Assembly: GCA_002163245.1 (NCBI GenBank)
Contig: MAAL01000110.1
Span: forward strand, 62,001-126,000
Reading direction: 5' to 3'
Source: Gammaproteobacteria bacterium 42_54_T18
Lineage (GTDB): Bacteria; Pseudomonadota; Gammaproteobacteria; Pseudomonadales; Ketobacteraceae
DNA: 64,000 nt
Both the position numbers and the translations under genes were made by a program. Position 1 is the first letter of the stretch, and every line of letters begins with the position of its first letter. The notes below the pieces were generated by a model that saw only the letters and a list, made by a program, of their open reading frames with translations, did no database searches and was not told where the DNA came from. Shown here piece by piece: positions 1 to 9,311 of this stretch.

Positions 1-266
1 TGAATCACGACCATTAACGCTTACGAGACGGCAGTACCATCTTGACTCGTGAGTTTCGCCGCTCGCCAATTGATAAGCAAGGTTATATTGGGCATTGGAA
101 ACATTTCAACACAATTAGAAGGCCTAAAATTAAGTGAACTGCTAACGAACTAATCTATGGATTAGAAATACAAGAAGACACAACAAATGCTAGACAATGA
201 AGGCCCCAGGAGGCACATTAAAGCTGAACGGTGATTCTCTTTTGATTTAACAACCGGAGCCTCCTT
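1..266. other. Left-edge intergenic stretch, no supported gene
   Basis: No open frame here has a start codon, a ribosome site and family resemblance. The longest plus-strand frame (about 18-137) has no ATG and closes with TGA at 135-137. It could be the tail or debris of a gene, but nothing in it is recognisable. An AGGAGG-like run near 209-213 has no start codon at a useful distance. The first supported gene starts at 267. Confidence 0.5.
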
Positions 267-1085
267 ATGAACTCACAAAAATCCGTTTTAGTTACTGGTG
301 GGGGCTCCGGCATAGGCAAAGAAATCTGTAAACGATTCTACATTGAAGGCTACGAACTTGTTGTTGTCAGTTTAGATGCCAGTGAGTTAGAGGCTTTACA
401 GAATGAACTTTTATCCCTCAAAATGACTAACTCTAGTCCGATTCACTGCCTGCCCCTAGATTTAACTGACTCAAATGCAATGCATAAAATTGCTGATTTT
501 TGTGACAGAATCCAATGCGATATTGATATTTTAATAAATAACGCAGGCTTTGGTTTGCATGATAAACATGCAGACCTTAATCTTGATCAAGTCAGTTCCA
601 TGCTGAACCTCAACATTCTTGCAGTATCCAGTTTATGCCATTTATTTGCCAACAGAATGCAACATTCAAAAACACCAACGTCGAAAACCATCATTAACAT
701 TGGATCAACAACTGCTTTTCAGCCAATCCCCATGTTAGCGGCCTATGCTGCCTCAAAAGCCTTTGTTGTCAGTTTTTCAGAAGCTCTTTCTGTTGAACTA
801 AAAGAAAACGGTATTGATGTTCATTGTGTTTGCCCCGGCACAACAAAAACACCTTTTTTGGATGTTGCAGGGCTAAGTGACAATACTAAATTTGGATCCA
901 CAGCTTATATTGCCCACAAAATTGCCATGTCCCCGAAAGACGTAGCAAATCTTGCATTTAATATCGTAGGATCAAAAAATATTACCGCAGTACCAGGGCT
1001 GGTAAATAAATTGCATTACCAAATAACTCACTGGTTGCCTAATATTATAATTCAACCCGTAGTAAACAGATTATTCAACCGCTGA
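267..1085 (+). CDS. Short-chain dehydrogenase/reductase (SDR)
   Basis: This is a cytoplasmic NAD(P)-dependent oxidoreductase of the classical SDR family, 272 aa, the usual length. Visible marks are the nucleotide-binding TGGGSGIG at residues 10-17, NNAG at 91-94, the catalytic serine near S147 and the YxxxK pair Y160/K164. A GGAG precedes the ATG. The substrate cannot be read from the sequence. A flavin monooxygenase about 2 kb downstream and an acetoacetate-decarboxylase-like gene facing it suggest ketone, alcohol or fatty-acyl chemistry, which is inference. The 3' end overlaps the convergent gene at 1071 by 15 bases, so the two transcripts must overlap. Confidence 0.9.
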   Translation: MNSQKSVLVTGGGSGIGKEICKRFYIEGYELVVVSLDASELEALQNELLSLKMTNSSPIHCLPLDLTDSNAMHKIADFCDRIQCDIDILINNAGFGLHDKHADLNLDQVSSMLNLNILAVSSLCHLFANRMQHSKTPTSKTIINIGSTTAFQPIPMLAAYAASKAFVVSFSEALSVELKENGIDVHCVCPGTTKTPFLDVAGLSDNTKFGSTAYIAHKIAMSPKDVANLAFNIVGSKNITAVPGLVNKLHYQITHWLPNIIIQPVVNRLFNR

Positions 1086-1934
1086 CGCCAACTGCGTGGG
1101 AATAGAGGCTTCAAAAAAAACAGCATCGGTTCCCGACAAAATTTCCTGCCAGATATACGGTTTAAAGGATAAACGCTGGAGATTATCTCCAAGAACAAAC
1201 GTATCATTTGAACCAATTAAACCCATTCGCCCCCATCCGCTTAACAATGTTTCAGCCCGGGTCTGCTTATAATCCGTTGGTGTCCACGACGCCAGATTCA
1301 ACAGCAAAGGACTCCACAAACCAAATTCCTTTTTTAATTCAAAATTGAGCTCAACTGAAGATACTGAAGTTGACCAAAAGCGATTCTCTATCTGAAATTG
1401 CTCATAGGTTTTAGGGATACCCCACACCTCAATCCCAGTTGTAATAGCAAGTGGGCTATCTAAAGAGATCTTTTCAAAGTAGACGCCTGTATCTGGTACT
1501 TTACCCGCCAAAAAATCCTTAACAGAAGGTAAATAGGAACTTCCAAATCCAATAAGATTTTCGACTATTGTTGCCTCTGGATTCGTTGTTACACCAATTA
1601 ACGTCATAATTTCTTGGTACGGCCCAAGACCAGCATCTCGATAATCAAGCACGTAAATTATTGCTAACCCTTTATCATCTGAAACTTTTATTGGGTACAG
1701 ATCATTTGCTCGCATTCCACTAGCAGCAGCTTCAAAATCAATTGTTCCAATAATAGCCATTCCCCACAAGTTACTTACATGCAGAGGAAGATGAATTTCT
1801 TGACCAGTAGTTAGTATTGTGGGGGTTTCATTTTGCGGATAATCATCCAGTAAACCGCCGTAAACATAACCAGAAAAAAATACATTTTGTAAAATCACTA
1901 ACAATAACAAATTTAATCGTAATAAATACTTCAT
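1071..1934 (-). CDS. Exported acetoacetate-decarboxylase-like protein
   Basis: The protein is 287 aa with a hydrophobic N-terminal signal segment (about residues 5-27). The mature part resembles the acetoacetate decarboxylase fold: GPYQE at about 104-108 and GIEVWGIPK at about 167-175, where the family carries its Schiff-base lysine (here K175). ADC enzymes are normally cytoplasmic, so an export signal is unusual. It may act on a periplasmic carbonyl compound or only use the fold for binding. I chose the ATG at 1934 because AGGGAG lies 5 bases before it. An in-frame GTG at 1940 overlaps that ribosome site. It converges on and overlaps the SDR gene. Family membership is fairly sure; activity is not. 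Confidence 0.75.
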   Translation of the reverse strand: MKYLLRLNLLLLVILQNVFFSGYVYGGLLDDYPQNETPTILTTGQEIHLPLHVSNLWGMAIIGTIDFEAAASGMRANDLYPIKVSDDKGLAIIYVLDYRDAGLGPYQEIMTLIGVTTNPEATIVENLIGFGSSYLPSVKDFLAGKVPDTGVYFEKISLDSPLAITTGIEVWGIPKTYEQFQIENRFWSTSVSSVELNFELKKEFGLWSPLLLNLASWTPTDYKQTRAETLLSGWGRMGLIGSNDTFVLGDNLQRLSFKPYIWQEILSGTDAVFFEASIPTQLASAVE

Positions 1935-2187
1935 AACCACTCCCTGTTATAGACCATCCACAACGCGCATTACTATCACCGCAGATAAATCTGCCGAGCA
2001 CATATTATACAGATGCATAACAATGTCGAGAACACACTGACTAGCTCGCCAACAAAAAGCGAAACAAAACACCCGATTTGTGGAAGAGCTCACAAACCTG
2101 TGCTATTTATCTAGATGCCTATCTCAACACAAATGGCATATCGTTAAGGAACAAAATAATAAAAAGTACATAAACGGAGATAAAAAC

Positions 2188-2802
2188 ATGTCCAAATCAT
2201 TTTTTACCAAACTTGCAGCGGGATCATTCTTGCTGTCCATGTCAATAACCTCGAACGCAACCGTCATCAACTTTGACGACTTCACAGCGCCCGGCCTGTT
2301 TGCTGATCAAACACCCTTAGCAGAAGAGTATGCAGGATTAGGCGTCCACTTTTCTGGTAGTGGAGAAGTTTTAAATTCTTCGTCCAGCTTTGGTGTAGGG
2401 CTATCTCTACCGTTTTCGTCACCAAATTTTTTAGCATTTAATTCAAGTGCAAACGCATCACCGCCGGAAACTATCAGTTTTGATTATGAAATAAACTCAT
2501 TTTCATTGGACTTTGCAGGGTCAATCGGATTAATCGCCCTCTCTGCATTTAGTGGAGGAAACTTCGTTGATAACGTATTCCTTTATTCATCAACAGCAAC
2601 TGACTGGTCAAATATCAGCCTCACACTGGCCGAAACATTTGATAGTGTTGTTTTTGATGTGATTGACGTCGACAATACATTCGTTGTGGACAACCTAACG
2701 TTTACAGGTGCTATCAGAAGTGTTTCAGAACCATCATCTGTGTTACTTTTTGGAATGGGTCTTATAGGGCTTGCTGGAAGCAGAAGACTCAAAAAAAGAT
2801 AA
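2188..2802 (+). CDS. PEP-CTERM sorting-signal exported protein
   Basis: The protein is 204 aa and starts at the ATG at 2188, preceded by GGAG at a good distance; an upstream in-frame ATG at 2080 has no such site. Residues 1-24 form a signal peptide ending near SNA. The C-terminus is a PEP-CTERM-type tail: a short S-E-P-S-S motif (SEP instead of the usual PEP), a hydrophobic helix and a basic RRLKKR end. Such tails are processed by exosortase/EpsH and are linked to exopolysaccharide-producing bacteria. The middle is beta-rich and Ser/Phe-rich with no known catalytic domain, so its role is likely at the envelope or matrix. No exosortase gene is in the window. Confidence 0.8.
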   Translation: MSKSFFTKLAAGSFLLSMSITSNATVINFDDFTAPGLFADQTPLAEEYAGLGVHFSGSGEVLNSSSSFGVGLSLPFSSPNFLAFNSSANASPPETISFDYEINSFSLDFAGSIGLIALSAFSGGNFVDNVFLYSSTATDWSNISLTLAETFDSVVFDVIDVDNTFVVDNLTFTGAIRSVSEPSSVLLFGMGLIGLAGSRRLKKR

Positions 2803-2811
2803 ATGCAACAC

Positions 2812-2830
2812 GGCGAGGCATACCCTCGCC
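2812..2830 (+). terminator. Small hairpin after the PEP-CTERM gene
   Basis: GGCGAGG (2812-2818) and CCTCGCC (2824-2830) pair perfectly over a 5-base loop, 10 bases after the stop codon. No T-tract follows, so it may be a weak terminator or a 3'-end stabiliser. Confidence 0.4.
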
Positions 2831-2962
2831 CCTCTCTATCAAAGCTGTGGCCCGAAATCACCATAAAACTGCACCGAATAACCTGTTGTTCTAAACACCG
2901 ATGAGACATATTCAAAAAGGATCCAACAACACATTCAGTTAAGCATTAACAGGATTAGATTT

Positions 2963-4471
2963 ATGGCCAACGAATATGTAGATGTGCTCATTATTGGGGC
3001 TGGTTTATCGGGTATCGGCGCAGCATGCCACTTGAAAAAAAATTGTCCCACTAAGTCTTTTGCCATACTAGAGGGCAGAGAAAGAATGGGCGGCACCTGG
3101 GATTTGTTTCAGTACCCTGGTATCCGTTCTGACTCAGATATGTATACGCTTGGTTATAATTTTAAACCTTGGACAAACCCCAAAGCGATCGCAGATGGCC
3201 CTTCTATTCTTGGTTATATAAAAGAAACGGCACAAGAACATAATATCGACAGCCATATTCGATACCAACAAAAGGTAAAATCAGCAAACTGGTCTAACCA
3301 GGATGCGTTATGGACAGTAACCATAAAAGATACATCAACAGGAAAAGTAAAAACTATTTCCTGTAATTTCTTCCTATCTTGTGCTGGATATTATAGCTAT
3401 GAATCTGGTTACCAGCCTGAGTTTGAAGGAAAAAATGACTTCGAAGGAAAAATCATTCACCCTCAAAGTTGGCCTAAGAATTTTGATTACAAAGGAAAAA
3501 AGGTGGTGGTGATAGGAAGTGGTGCCACAGCAGTAACCATCGTTCCAGCAATGACAGACACTGCAAAGCACGTAACGATGCTGCAGCGCTCTCCTACCTA
3601 TATGATGTCGCTACCAGCAAAAGATGAAAGCATTAACAAATTACGAAAATACTTACCTGATAATTTGGTATACCGCATTGCCAGAACAAGAAATGTAGCA
3701 CTTTCAATAGGGACCTATCAGGTAAGCCGCCGTTTTCCAGAAAAAACAAAAGAGTTTCTACTAGCTCAGGTTGAAAGGCAGCTTGGCTCAAGTAGCGACA
3801 TGAAACACTTCACGCCTAATTACAACCCTTGGGACGAACGACTTTGCGCTGTCACTAACGGAGATCTGTTTAAAGCAATTAGAGGTAACAAAGCAAGCGT
3901 TGTTACCGACCACATTGATAAATTCACAAAAAAAGGCATTTTATTAAAGTCAGGAGAGCTATTAGAAGCTGACATTATCATCACCGCGACTGGACTAAAT
4001 GTGCAAATGCTTGGTGGTATCAAAATTTCTGTCGATAATAGAAGGTTTAATATCACAGAAAATATGCTTTATAAGGGTGTGTTGATTGAAAACTTACCAA
4101 ATCTAGGGTTGGTTTTCGGTTATACCAATGCATCGTGGACGCTAAAAGCGGATTTAGTATCTGAATATGTATGTCGCCTTATAAACCAGATGGACCGTAA
4201 GAACATGCGACAATGTACTGCAATAAACTCCGACAAAAAGGTTCATCACACCCCTTTTCTAGAAATGCGCTCTGGATATATTCAAAGGGCACTTAACAAA
4301 GTTCCTCAACAAGGCTCCCATTTACCATGGAAGCTCTATCAAAATTACGCATTCGACATGGCAATGCTCCGTCTAGGAAAAATGAATGACGGGATCATAC
4401 ATTTCAGCCACCCAAAATCTGAAACTACAGCCCTTTCGCCTAAGGACAAAGTGGAAACGATGATGCAATAA
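2963..4471 (+). CDS. Flavin-containing (Baeyer-Villiger-type) monooxygenase
   Basis: This 502-aa FAD/NADPH enzyme has the first Rossmann motif GAGLSG at 12-17, the second GSGATA at 185-190 and, between them, the Baeyer-Villiger fingerprint FxGxxxHxxxW as F160, G162, H166 and W170. Class B monooxygenases of this type insert oxygen into ketones, giving esters or lactones, or oxidise N/S centres. AGGA precedes the ATG. A nearby SDR and several hydrolases elsewhere in the window would fit an alcohol-ketone-ester route, but there is no direct operon link. It is far larger than N-hydroxylating flavin enzymes of siderophore pathways would suggest from motif context. Family certain, substrate unknown. 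Confidence 0.9.
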   Translation: MANEYVDVLIIGAGLSGIGAACHLKKNCPTKSFAILEGRERMGGTWDLFQYPGIRSDSDMYTLGYNFKPWTNPKAIADGPSILGYIKETAQEHNIDSHIRYQQKVKSANWSNQDALWTVTIKDTSTGKVKTISCNFFLSCAGYYSYESGYQPEFEGKNDFEGKIIHPQSWPKNFDYKGKKVVVIGSGATAVTIVPAMTDTAKHVTMLQRSPTYMMSLPAKDESINKLRKYLPDNLVYRIARTRNVALSIGTYQVSRRFPEKTKEFLLAQVERQLGSSSDMKHFTPNYNPWDERLCAVTNGDLFKAIRGNKASVVTDHIDKFTKKGILLKSGELLEADIIITATGLNVQMLGGIKISVDNRRFNITENMLYKGVLIENLPNLGLVFGYTNASWTLKADLVSEYVCRLINQMDRKNMRQCTAINSDKKVHHTPFLEMRSGYIQRALNKVPQQGSHLPWKLYQNYAFDMAMLRLGKMNDGIIHFSHPKSETTALSPKDKVETMMQ

Positions 4472-4513
4472 TGCAGAGTTTAATATCAATAACGGTTTAG
4501 AAGTAATCGTTTA

Positions 4514-5539
4514 TTAAGCTCTAAAGCGTTTTGATATTTCCTCATAATTCGCAATAATCCTACTTAAGTAGCGATTGGTTTCCGAATAATTCGGCAGCTG
4601 TCCATACTGCGTATACAGAATCTCGCTAGTCCATGTCCTGGATAAGCCAGCATTGTAGGCTGCAGCTGCGGTTAACATATTGCCATTCCTCACTCGTAGC
4701 GCATTAGTCAGCATATGCACCATTGCAAATATAGGTTTTTTATACGTAAATCGCTCGTCAAATTCCACAAAAAAGGATGGATTCTTAAATATATCCCGCT
4801 GCCCTAATTGTTCTACATTTACATTAATAAACGTCACATAATCCTTTTTTGCTTGCTTAATCTTTTGATCATAATCACGCAAGACATCTGCCCTATTCAG
4901 CTGTAACTTTGCAAAAGCACGCCCTTCTTTTCCGTCGGCAAGCCACCGTAAAGCCTTATTAAGATTGAATGCTGCATCTGCTTTTGTCGACTTTTTATAG
5001 GTTGCCTTTTCTTTTAATCGACGTTGATATTCAGAAAATGAATTGGCTAACTCCAACTTAGTATAGGGTGGCAAATAATGTGTTTTATGGCTACCGGCTA
5101 TCACCATCTTAAAATCCCTTGTCGCTGTATTTGGCATCAGCTGGCAAATGCCTGCTGCCATAGACTTTGATATTGCCAGCTCACAAAACAACGACTCCGC
5201 CATTATCTGGGACATCACCCATACGGGGTCAACATGATACGCGGCGTTACTTTGCTTAACCGCCAGATCTACCCAGTACACGATATTGGTTATGCGTTTT
5301 TCAAAATTAATAGCCTCAAAGGGTTTATTCCAAAACTGAAGAGTCATGCCGCTGTAGTAAGTTTCCAGTACATCAAGCACCGCTTTTGTTAGCTTAAAGC
5401 GCTCAGTAGGTGTCATTCCAACTGACGTCTTAATGTCTGCAAGAAAATCTAAAGATGCTTGGGTAGACTGAAAAGGCAACGCCAAGCCCGCCACAGCAAC
5501 GCCTTGAAATAGAAATTTTCGACGTGTTACGCTTTTCAT
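4514..5539 (-). CDS. Lytic transglycosylase-like SLT-domain protein, exported
   Basis: The protein is 341 aa. The N-terminus carries a TRRKF twin-arginine-like motif before a hydrophobic stretch, so Tat or Sec export is likely. The central part shows the soluble lytic transglycosylase (SLT/goose-lysozyme) pattern: a catalytic glutamate in MAES, then GICQLMPNTA, and near the C-terminus AYNAG. Enzymes of this family cleave peptidoglycan glycan strands to give anhydro-muropeptides. A helical insertion of about 130 residues separates the usual blocks and makes the protein longer than a bare SLT domain. The ATG at 5539 is preferred over an in-frame TTG at 5542; the ribosome site is weak for both. 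Confidence 0.85.
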   Translation of the reverse strand: MKSVTRRKFLFQGVAVAGLALPFQSTQASLDFLADIKTSVGMTPTERFKLTKAVLDVLETYYSGMTLQFWNKPFEAINFEKRITNIVYWVDLAVKQSNAAYHVDPVWVMSQIMAESLFCELAISKSMAAGICQLMPNTATRDFKMVIAGSHKTHYLPPYTKLELANSFSEYQRRLKEKATYKKSTKADAAFNLNKALRWLADGKEGRAFAKLQLNRADVLRDYDQKIKQAKKDYVTFINVNVEQLGQRDIFKNPSFFVEFDERFTYKKPIFAMVHMLTNALRVRNGNMLTAAAAYNAGLSRTWTSEILYTQYGQLPNYSETNRYLSRIIANYEEISKRFRA

Positions 5540-5654
5540 CAAAATAACATCTACCTTTTAGAATAATCGCAGGTCATACATTCCGAGAAACAATATTACG
5601 CCAATGACCCTAGCCAAATAAGCTTTTTTTTAGAGTTTAACCTTCTTTTAGAAA

Positions 5655-5678
5655 GGTATCTCCCATTTGGGGGATACC
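5655..5678. other. Strong intergenic hairpin between divergent genes
   Basis: GGTATCTCCC (5655-5664) pairs with GGGGGATACC (5669-5678) over a 4-base loop; only one G-U pair breaks perfection. It sits between the transglycosylase gene and the small ORF at 5753, with no T-tract on either side. It may be a regulatory element in a 5' leader or a protein-binding palindrome. Confidence 0.5.
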
Positions 5679-5752
5679 AACACTGTTTATGACCATGATA
5701 CGGTTACAATTAGTTACTCACAAAATTACAACACATGTTATAGACATCACTT

Positions 5753-5962
5753 ATGGCTCAATCATTAATCGACATAATGGCAACAATTGCCAAGCTAGAA
5801 AAAAGAATTGGCAACGTTGAATCAATTATATCTGACAAACATTATGAATCCCTACCTGATAATGAACGACGCGAACTCGAGAAGCTTTTGTATACATTAC
5901 AAACAAAACTTACTCGCATAATGACAACAGTTGCTAGGTCAGAGCACATGCTCGAAGTTTAG
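5753..5962 (+). CDS. Small hypothetical coiled-coil protein
   Basis: This is a 69-aa ORF with no recognised family. The sequence is almost entirely helix-forming, with heptad-like spacing of Ile/Leu/Val in residues 3-30 and 42-66 broken by a Pro near residue 45. It has no signal peptide. I cannot see a good ribosome-binding site before the ATG, which lowers confidence. It lies alone between the transglycosylase (divergent) and dusA. The overall look recalls small SlyX-like helical proteins, but I do not claim that family. Confidence 0.45.
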   Translation: MAQSLIDIMATIAKLEKRIGNVESIISDKHYESLPDNERRELEKLLYTLQTKLTRIMTTVARSEHMLEV

Positions 5963-6106
5963 TATATCCGACCAAGAGTATTTAAATACTTGCAAGCGTT
6001 ATACTCCTTATCATTATTGCTTAAAAAACATGCGTTACTTGATGTGATTATGCCTGTAAAATACAGCTCCCTAGGCTAAATACGATCATAAAGTACCCGT
6101 AATACA

Positions 6107-7111
6107 ATGAGCAATATTGACAGAACCTTTTCTATAGCACCCATGATCGACTGGACAGACCGGCACGACCGGTATTTCCTTCGACTTATATCCAAGCAGA
6201 CCCTTCTCTACACTGAAATGATTACAACAGGAGCCATTATCCACGGCGACAAGGAGCGTCATTTAGGATTCAATACTGAAGAACACCCCATTGCGGTTCA
6301 GCTTGGAGGCAGTAACCCCTCTGACTTGGCGCAATGCAGTAAAATATGTGAAGACTATGGTTACGATGAAATCAACCTCAACGTTGGCTGCCCAAGTGAC
6401 CGCGTACAATCTGGTGCATTCGGCGCCTGCTTAATGGCGCAACCAGACCTAGTGGCAGAATGTATTGACCACATGAAATCTGCATGTGACTTACCTATTA
6501 CGATCAAATGCCGAATAGGTATAGATGATCAGGATGAATACGAAGACCTTCAGCGTTTTGTCCTCACCACCAAAGCAGCCGGATGTGAAACTTTCATCGT
6601 GCACGCTAGAAAAGCCTGGCTACAGGGCTTAAGCCCAAAAGAAAATCGTGATATTCCTCCCCTTAATTATGAACGGGTTTACCAACTAAAGCGCGAATTC
6701 CCCGAGCTAGAAATAATAATCAACGGTGGAATCAAAACATTGGATGAATGCAAATCACACCTAAACCACGTGGATGGCGTTATGATGGGCAGAGAGGCCT
6801 ACCAAAACCCTTTTATACTGGCGAACGTAGATCATCTTTTTTTTGACAGCACTGATAAACACATATCATCTGTCCCGCTTCCTTTAATAACTCGCCATGA
6901 CATAATTGAGAAAATGATCTGCTACATCGATGAACTACTCGCCAATGGTGGCCAACTCAAATGGGTATCTCGTCATATACTAGGAATTTTTCAGGGTATG
7001 CCTGGTGCCAGAGCATGGCGGCGCCACTTAAGCCAGAACGCATATAAAAAAGATGCCACATCCGAGGTTATCCGAGAAGCGTTAAAATATATTGATCTAC
7101 CTTCAGACTAA
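6107..7111 (+). CDS. dusA: tRNA-dihydrouridine(20/20a) synthase DusA
   Basis: DusA reduces uridines 20 and 20a of the tRNA D-loop using FMN and NADPH. The 334-aa protein starts with the family's APMIDWTDRHDR block (residues 11-22). The catalytic cysteine is C95 in NVGCPSDRVQSGAFGA, and the FMN/tRNA-binding KCRIG and HARKAW blocks follow. The length is normal for DusA and the YTEM and NGGI segments match the DusA subgroup rather than DusB or DusC. It appears to be a single-gene unit: talB begins 130 bases later with its own ribosome site. Confidence 0.95.
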   Translation: MSNIDRTFSIAPMIDWTDRHDRYFLRLISKQTLLYTEMITTGAIIHGDKERHLGFNTEEHPIAVQLGGSNPSDLAQCSKICEDYGYDEINLNVGCPSDRVQSGAFGACLMAQPDLVAECIDHMKSACDLPITIKCRIGIDDQDEYEDLQRFVLTTKAAGCETFIVHARKAWLQGLSPKENRDIPPLNYERVYQLKREFPELEIIINGGIKTLDECKSHLNHVDGVMMGREAYQNPFILANVDHLFFDSTDKHISSVPLPLITRHDIIEKMICYIDELLANGGQLKWVSRHILGIFQGMPGARAWRRHLSQNAYKKDATSEVIREALKYIDLPSD

Positions 7112-7241
7112 CCCTGTCAATGTAATAGATACTGGCTATCCTTATGAATTCCAAGTAAATTCGCTATAACAAGCACTATCTAGCCCCTTAAATTAGCGCT
7201 ATAAACTTAACACCAGCAGCAAACCAAGGATAATTCGGTAC

Positions 7242-8192
7242 ATGAGCGATAAACTGACACAATTAAAGACGATGACAGAAGTTGTAGCTGACACAGGTGA
7301 TATTGAAGCCATTAGGCAATATCGCCCGCAAGATGCAACCACAAACCCATCACTGGTGTTAAAAGCCTTTTCGCTAAGTCAGTATGAGCCCTTAATCCTT
7401 CGTGCTATACAACAATCCAAACAATGCCCCATGGATGCCGCCGACCGACTGGCAGTGCTTATTGGTGTTGAGATTCTAAATATCGTACCTGGAAAAGTAT
7501 CAACGGAAGTAGACTCAAGACTGTCTTTTGATACTGCCGGTACTGTTGAAAAAGCCAGAAAGCTTATCGCTCTATACGAAGCTGAAGGGGTCAGTAAAAA
7601 TCGTATTTTAATTAAAATTGCAGCGACATGGGAAGGTATCCAAGCAGCGAAAGTACTGGAAAAAGAAGGTATTCAATGCAATTTGACCTTATTATTTGGG
7701 TTTGCACAAGCCGTTGCCTGTGCCGAAGCAGATATTACATTGGTATCTCCATTTGTCGGCCGCATTCTGGATTGGTACAAAAAGAGCACAGGCCAAGAAG
7801 AGTATACCGCCACAGAAGATCCTGGCGTTTTATCTGTAACAGCCATTTATCATTACTATAAAACATTCGATTATCAAACTATTGTCATGGGCGCAAGTTT
7901 TCGAAATTTGGGTGAAATTGAGCAACTAGCAGGGTGTGACAAATTAACAATCAGCCCAGATTTAATGAAGGGTTTAGAGGCCGACAGCACATTACTAGAG
8001 CAACATTTATCACCCGAAAAGCTTCCCAACGATATAAAAAGAATCGCTATGAGTGAAAGCATATTTCGCTGGATGATGAATGAAGATGCAATGGCAACAG
8101 AAAAGCTTGCTGAAGGTATCAGGAATTTCACAAAAGATCAGGTCACACTTGAGACTCTGCTAAACGAAAGAATTGGTAGCTCAGTTAGATGA
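7242..8192 (+). CDS. talB: Transaldolase (TalB type)
   Basis: Transaldolase moves a dihydroxyacetone unit between sugar phosphates in the non-oxidative pentose phosphate pathway. The 316-aa length and the N-terminal [11 protein letters not shown] and DATTNPSL blocks match subfamily 1 (TalA/TalB). The Schiff-base lysine is K125 in [12 protein letters not shown], followed by CNLTLLF and the [10 protein letters not shown] block. AAGGA lies upstream of the ATG. Its last four bases overlap the start of the TerB-like gene (ATGA), so the two are translationally coupled. Confidence 0.96.
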   Translation: MSDKLTQLKTMTEVVADTGDIEAIRQYRPQDATTNPSLVLKAFSLSQYEPLILRAIQQSKQCPMDAADRLAVLIGVEILNIVPGKVSTEVDSRLSFDTAGTVEKARKLIALYEAEGVSKNRILIKIAATWEGIQAAKVLEKEGIQCNLTLLFGFAQAVACAEADITLVSPFVGRILDWYKKSTGQEEYTATEDPGVLSVTAIYHYYKTFDYQTIVMGASFRNLGEIEQLAGCDKLTISPDLMKGLEADSTLLEQHLSPEKLPNDIKRIAMSESIFRWMMNEDAMATEKLAEGIRNFTKDQVTLETLLNERIGSSVR

Positions 8193-8647
8193 AAAAGAAA
8201 CTCTTAAACATCTTTACTACCCTCATGAGCCCTCAGGGTAGCAAAACATCAGCAGATTCGTCACCTATCCCCCTCGAACGTCGATTACAATTAGCAACCT
8301 GCGCGTTACTATTAGAGATGTCAAAATCAGATAACACAGTTACAGAGGAAGAAACTCGTGCGATTATCGATACGTTAACAACTGCTTATAAAATCGATAC
8401 TCATGAGCTAGCAATGCTCAAATCTACGGCTGAAGAAGAGTTGGAAAAAAGCACATCTTTACGAAACTTCACTTCTCTCATTAACGAGCATTATTCAGCA
8501 CAGCAAAAAGAAGAAATCATTCGTTTATTATGGGTTGTTGCACATGCCGATGGAAAAATTGATAAACATGAAAGCCATCTGATTCGAGCCGTCGCAGACC
8601 TATTATACATCCCTCGCGAACATGCAATGTCCCTAAGAAATAACTGA
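8189..8647 (+). CDS. TerB-family protein
   Basis: This 152-aa cytoplasmic helical protein has the TerB signature: an ADGKIDKHE segment near residues 116-124 and an earlier acidic SDNTVTEEE segment of the same type, both of which resemble metal-binding loops. TerB-like domains are named from tellurite resistance, but most chromosomal stand-alone copies have unknown roles in stress or envelope processes. The start overlaps the end of talB by four bases. No other ter gene is nearby, so tellurite resistance should not be assumed. Confidence 0.8.
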   Translation: MKKKLLNIFTTLMSPQGSKTSADSSPIPLERRLQLATCALLLEMSKSDNTVTEEETRAIIDTLTTAYKIDTHELAMLKSTAEEELEKSTSLRNFTSLINEHYSAQQKEEIIRLLWVVAHADGKIDKHESHLIRAVADLLYIPREHAMSLRNN

Positions 8648-8650
8648 ACC

Positions 8651-9244
8651 CTAACCTACGTGTTTATGCGTGCCAGGCAATACAGAGGTATTCTCACTAT
8701 CCCCTCCACAACAGTCTGGTGTGCTATTCATAACATCATCAAATTGATCAAACTCTAGAGCTGCAACAACCTCCTTAAAGGTTTCATGGTTTTTCTCATT
8801 GAGACTCATCAACACTCGGTGTGCTTCAAGAACCTTCTGGCATGCACTACTTTCAACACACCGCTCAACTGGAACCTCATTCATAGCATGAGAAATAACA
8901 GACGCTTCTTGCACTATATCGAATACCTGCTCAAGCCCCATCGAATCAAGGATACGCGTAATATCTGGTCGAGTTGAAATAATAACGGGTTTTTCTTGAA
9001 ACCGCTTGCGAGTGTGTACGGCAATTTTTGCTATTAAACCAAGGGCAGTACTATCAATAAGCTGTGTTTCGCTTAAGTCGACCAAAATAGAACGAAGCTT
9101 TACGTCACAAAACATGCTCTCAACAAAACGGTCTAAAGTCGCACAGATAGGGGCTCTAATATCACCCACCAATTTTAATACATAAGTACCTTGATGCTCT
9201 GCGTAAAGGGCACGTCCCGCATTCGAATCTGGCATTGCGCTCAT
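8651..9244 (-). CDS. STAS-domain anti-sigma-factor antagonist with extended C-terminus
   Basis: Residues about 12-110 form a STAS domain with the regulatory serine S65 in LIDSTALGL, the site phosphorylated in SpoIIAA-type antagonists. Beyond it lies an unusual tail of about 85 residues with a Cys-Cys pair (PDCCGG) and a final HKH, which could bind metal. The gene sits 67 bases downstream of a receiver-PP2C phosphatase on the same strand. This pairing resembles the HsbA/HsbR partner switch of Pseudomonas aeruginosa, where the phosphatase sets the phosphorylation state of the STAS protein and thereby controls FlgM/sigma-28 and surface behaviour. The link to that pathway is inference. Confidence 0.85.
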   Translation of the reverse strand: MSAMPDSNAGRALYAEHQGTYVLKLVGDIRAPICATLDRFVESMFCDVKLRSILVDLSETQLIDSTALGLIAKIAVHTRKRFQEKPVIISTRPDITRILDSMGLEQVFDIVQEASVISHAMNEVPVERCVESSACQKVLEAHRVLMSLNEKNHETFKEVVAALEFDQFDDVMNSTPDCCGGDSENTSVLPGTHKHVG

Positions 9245-9311
9245 CTCTTAAACTTCTTTGACTCAAGCATTGCTAACTTAAGTCTTAAGCTTTTACTTTA
9301 GCTTGGACTCC

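Noticed and set aside
18-137. Short plus-strand frame with protein-like composition
   Set aside because: No start codon or ribosome site, a stop just upstream and no recognisable family. It could be debris but is not supportable.
8189-8647. Tellurite-resistance locus
   Set aside because: Only a single TerB-like gene is present, with no terC, terD, terE or terZ, so no resistance function is claimed.
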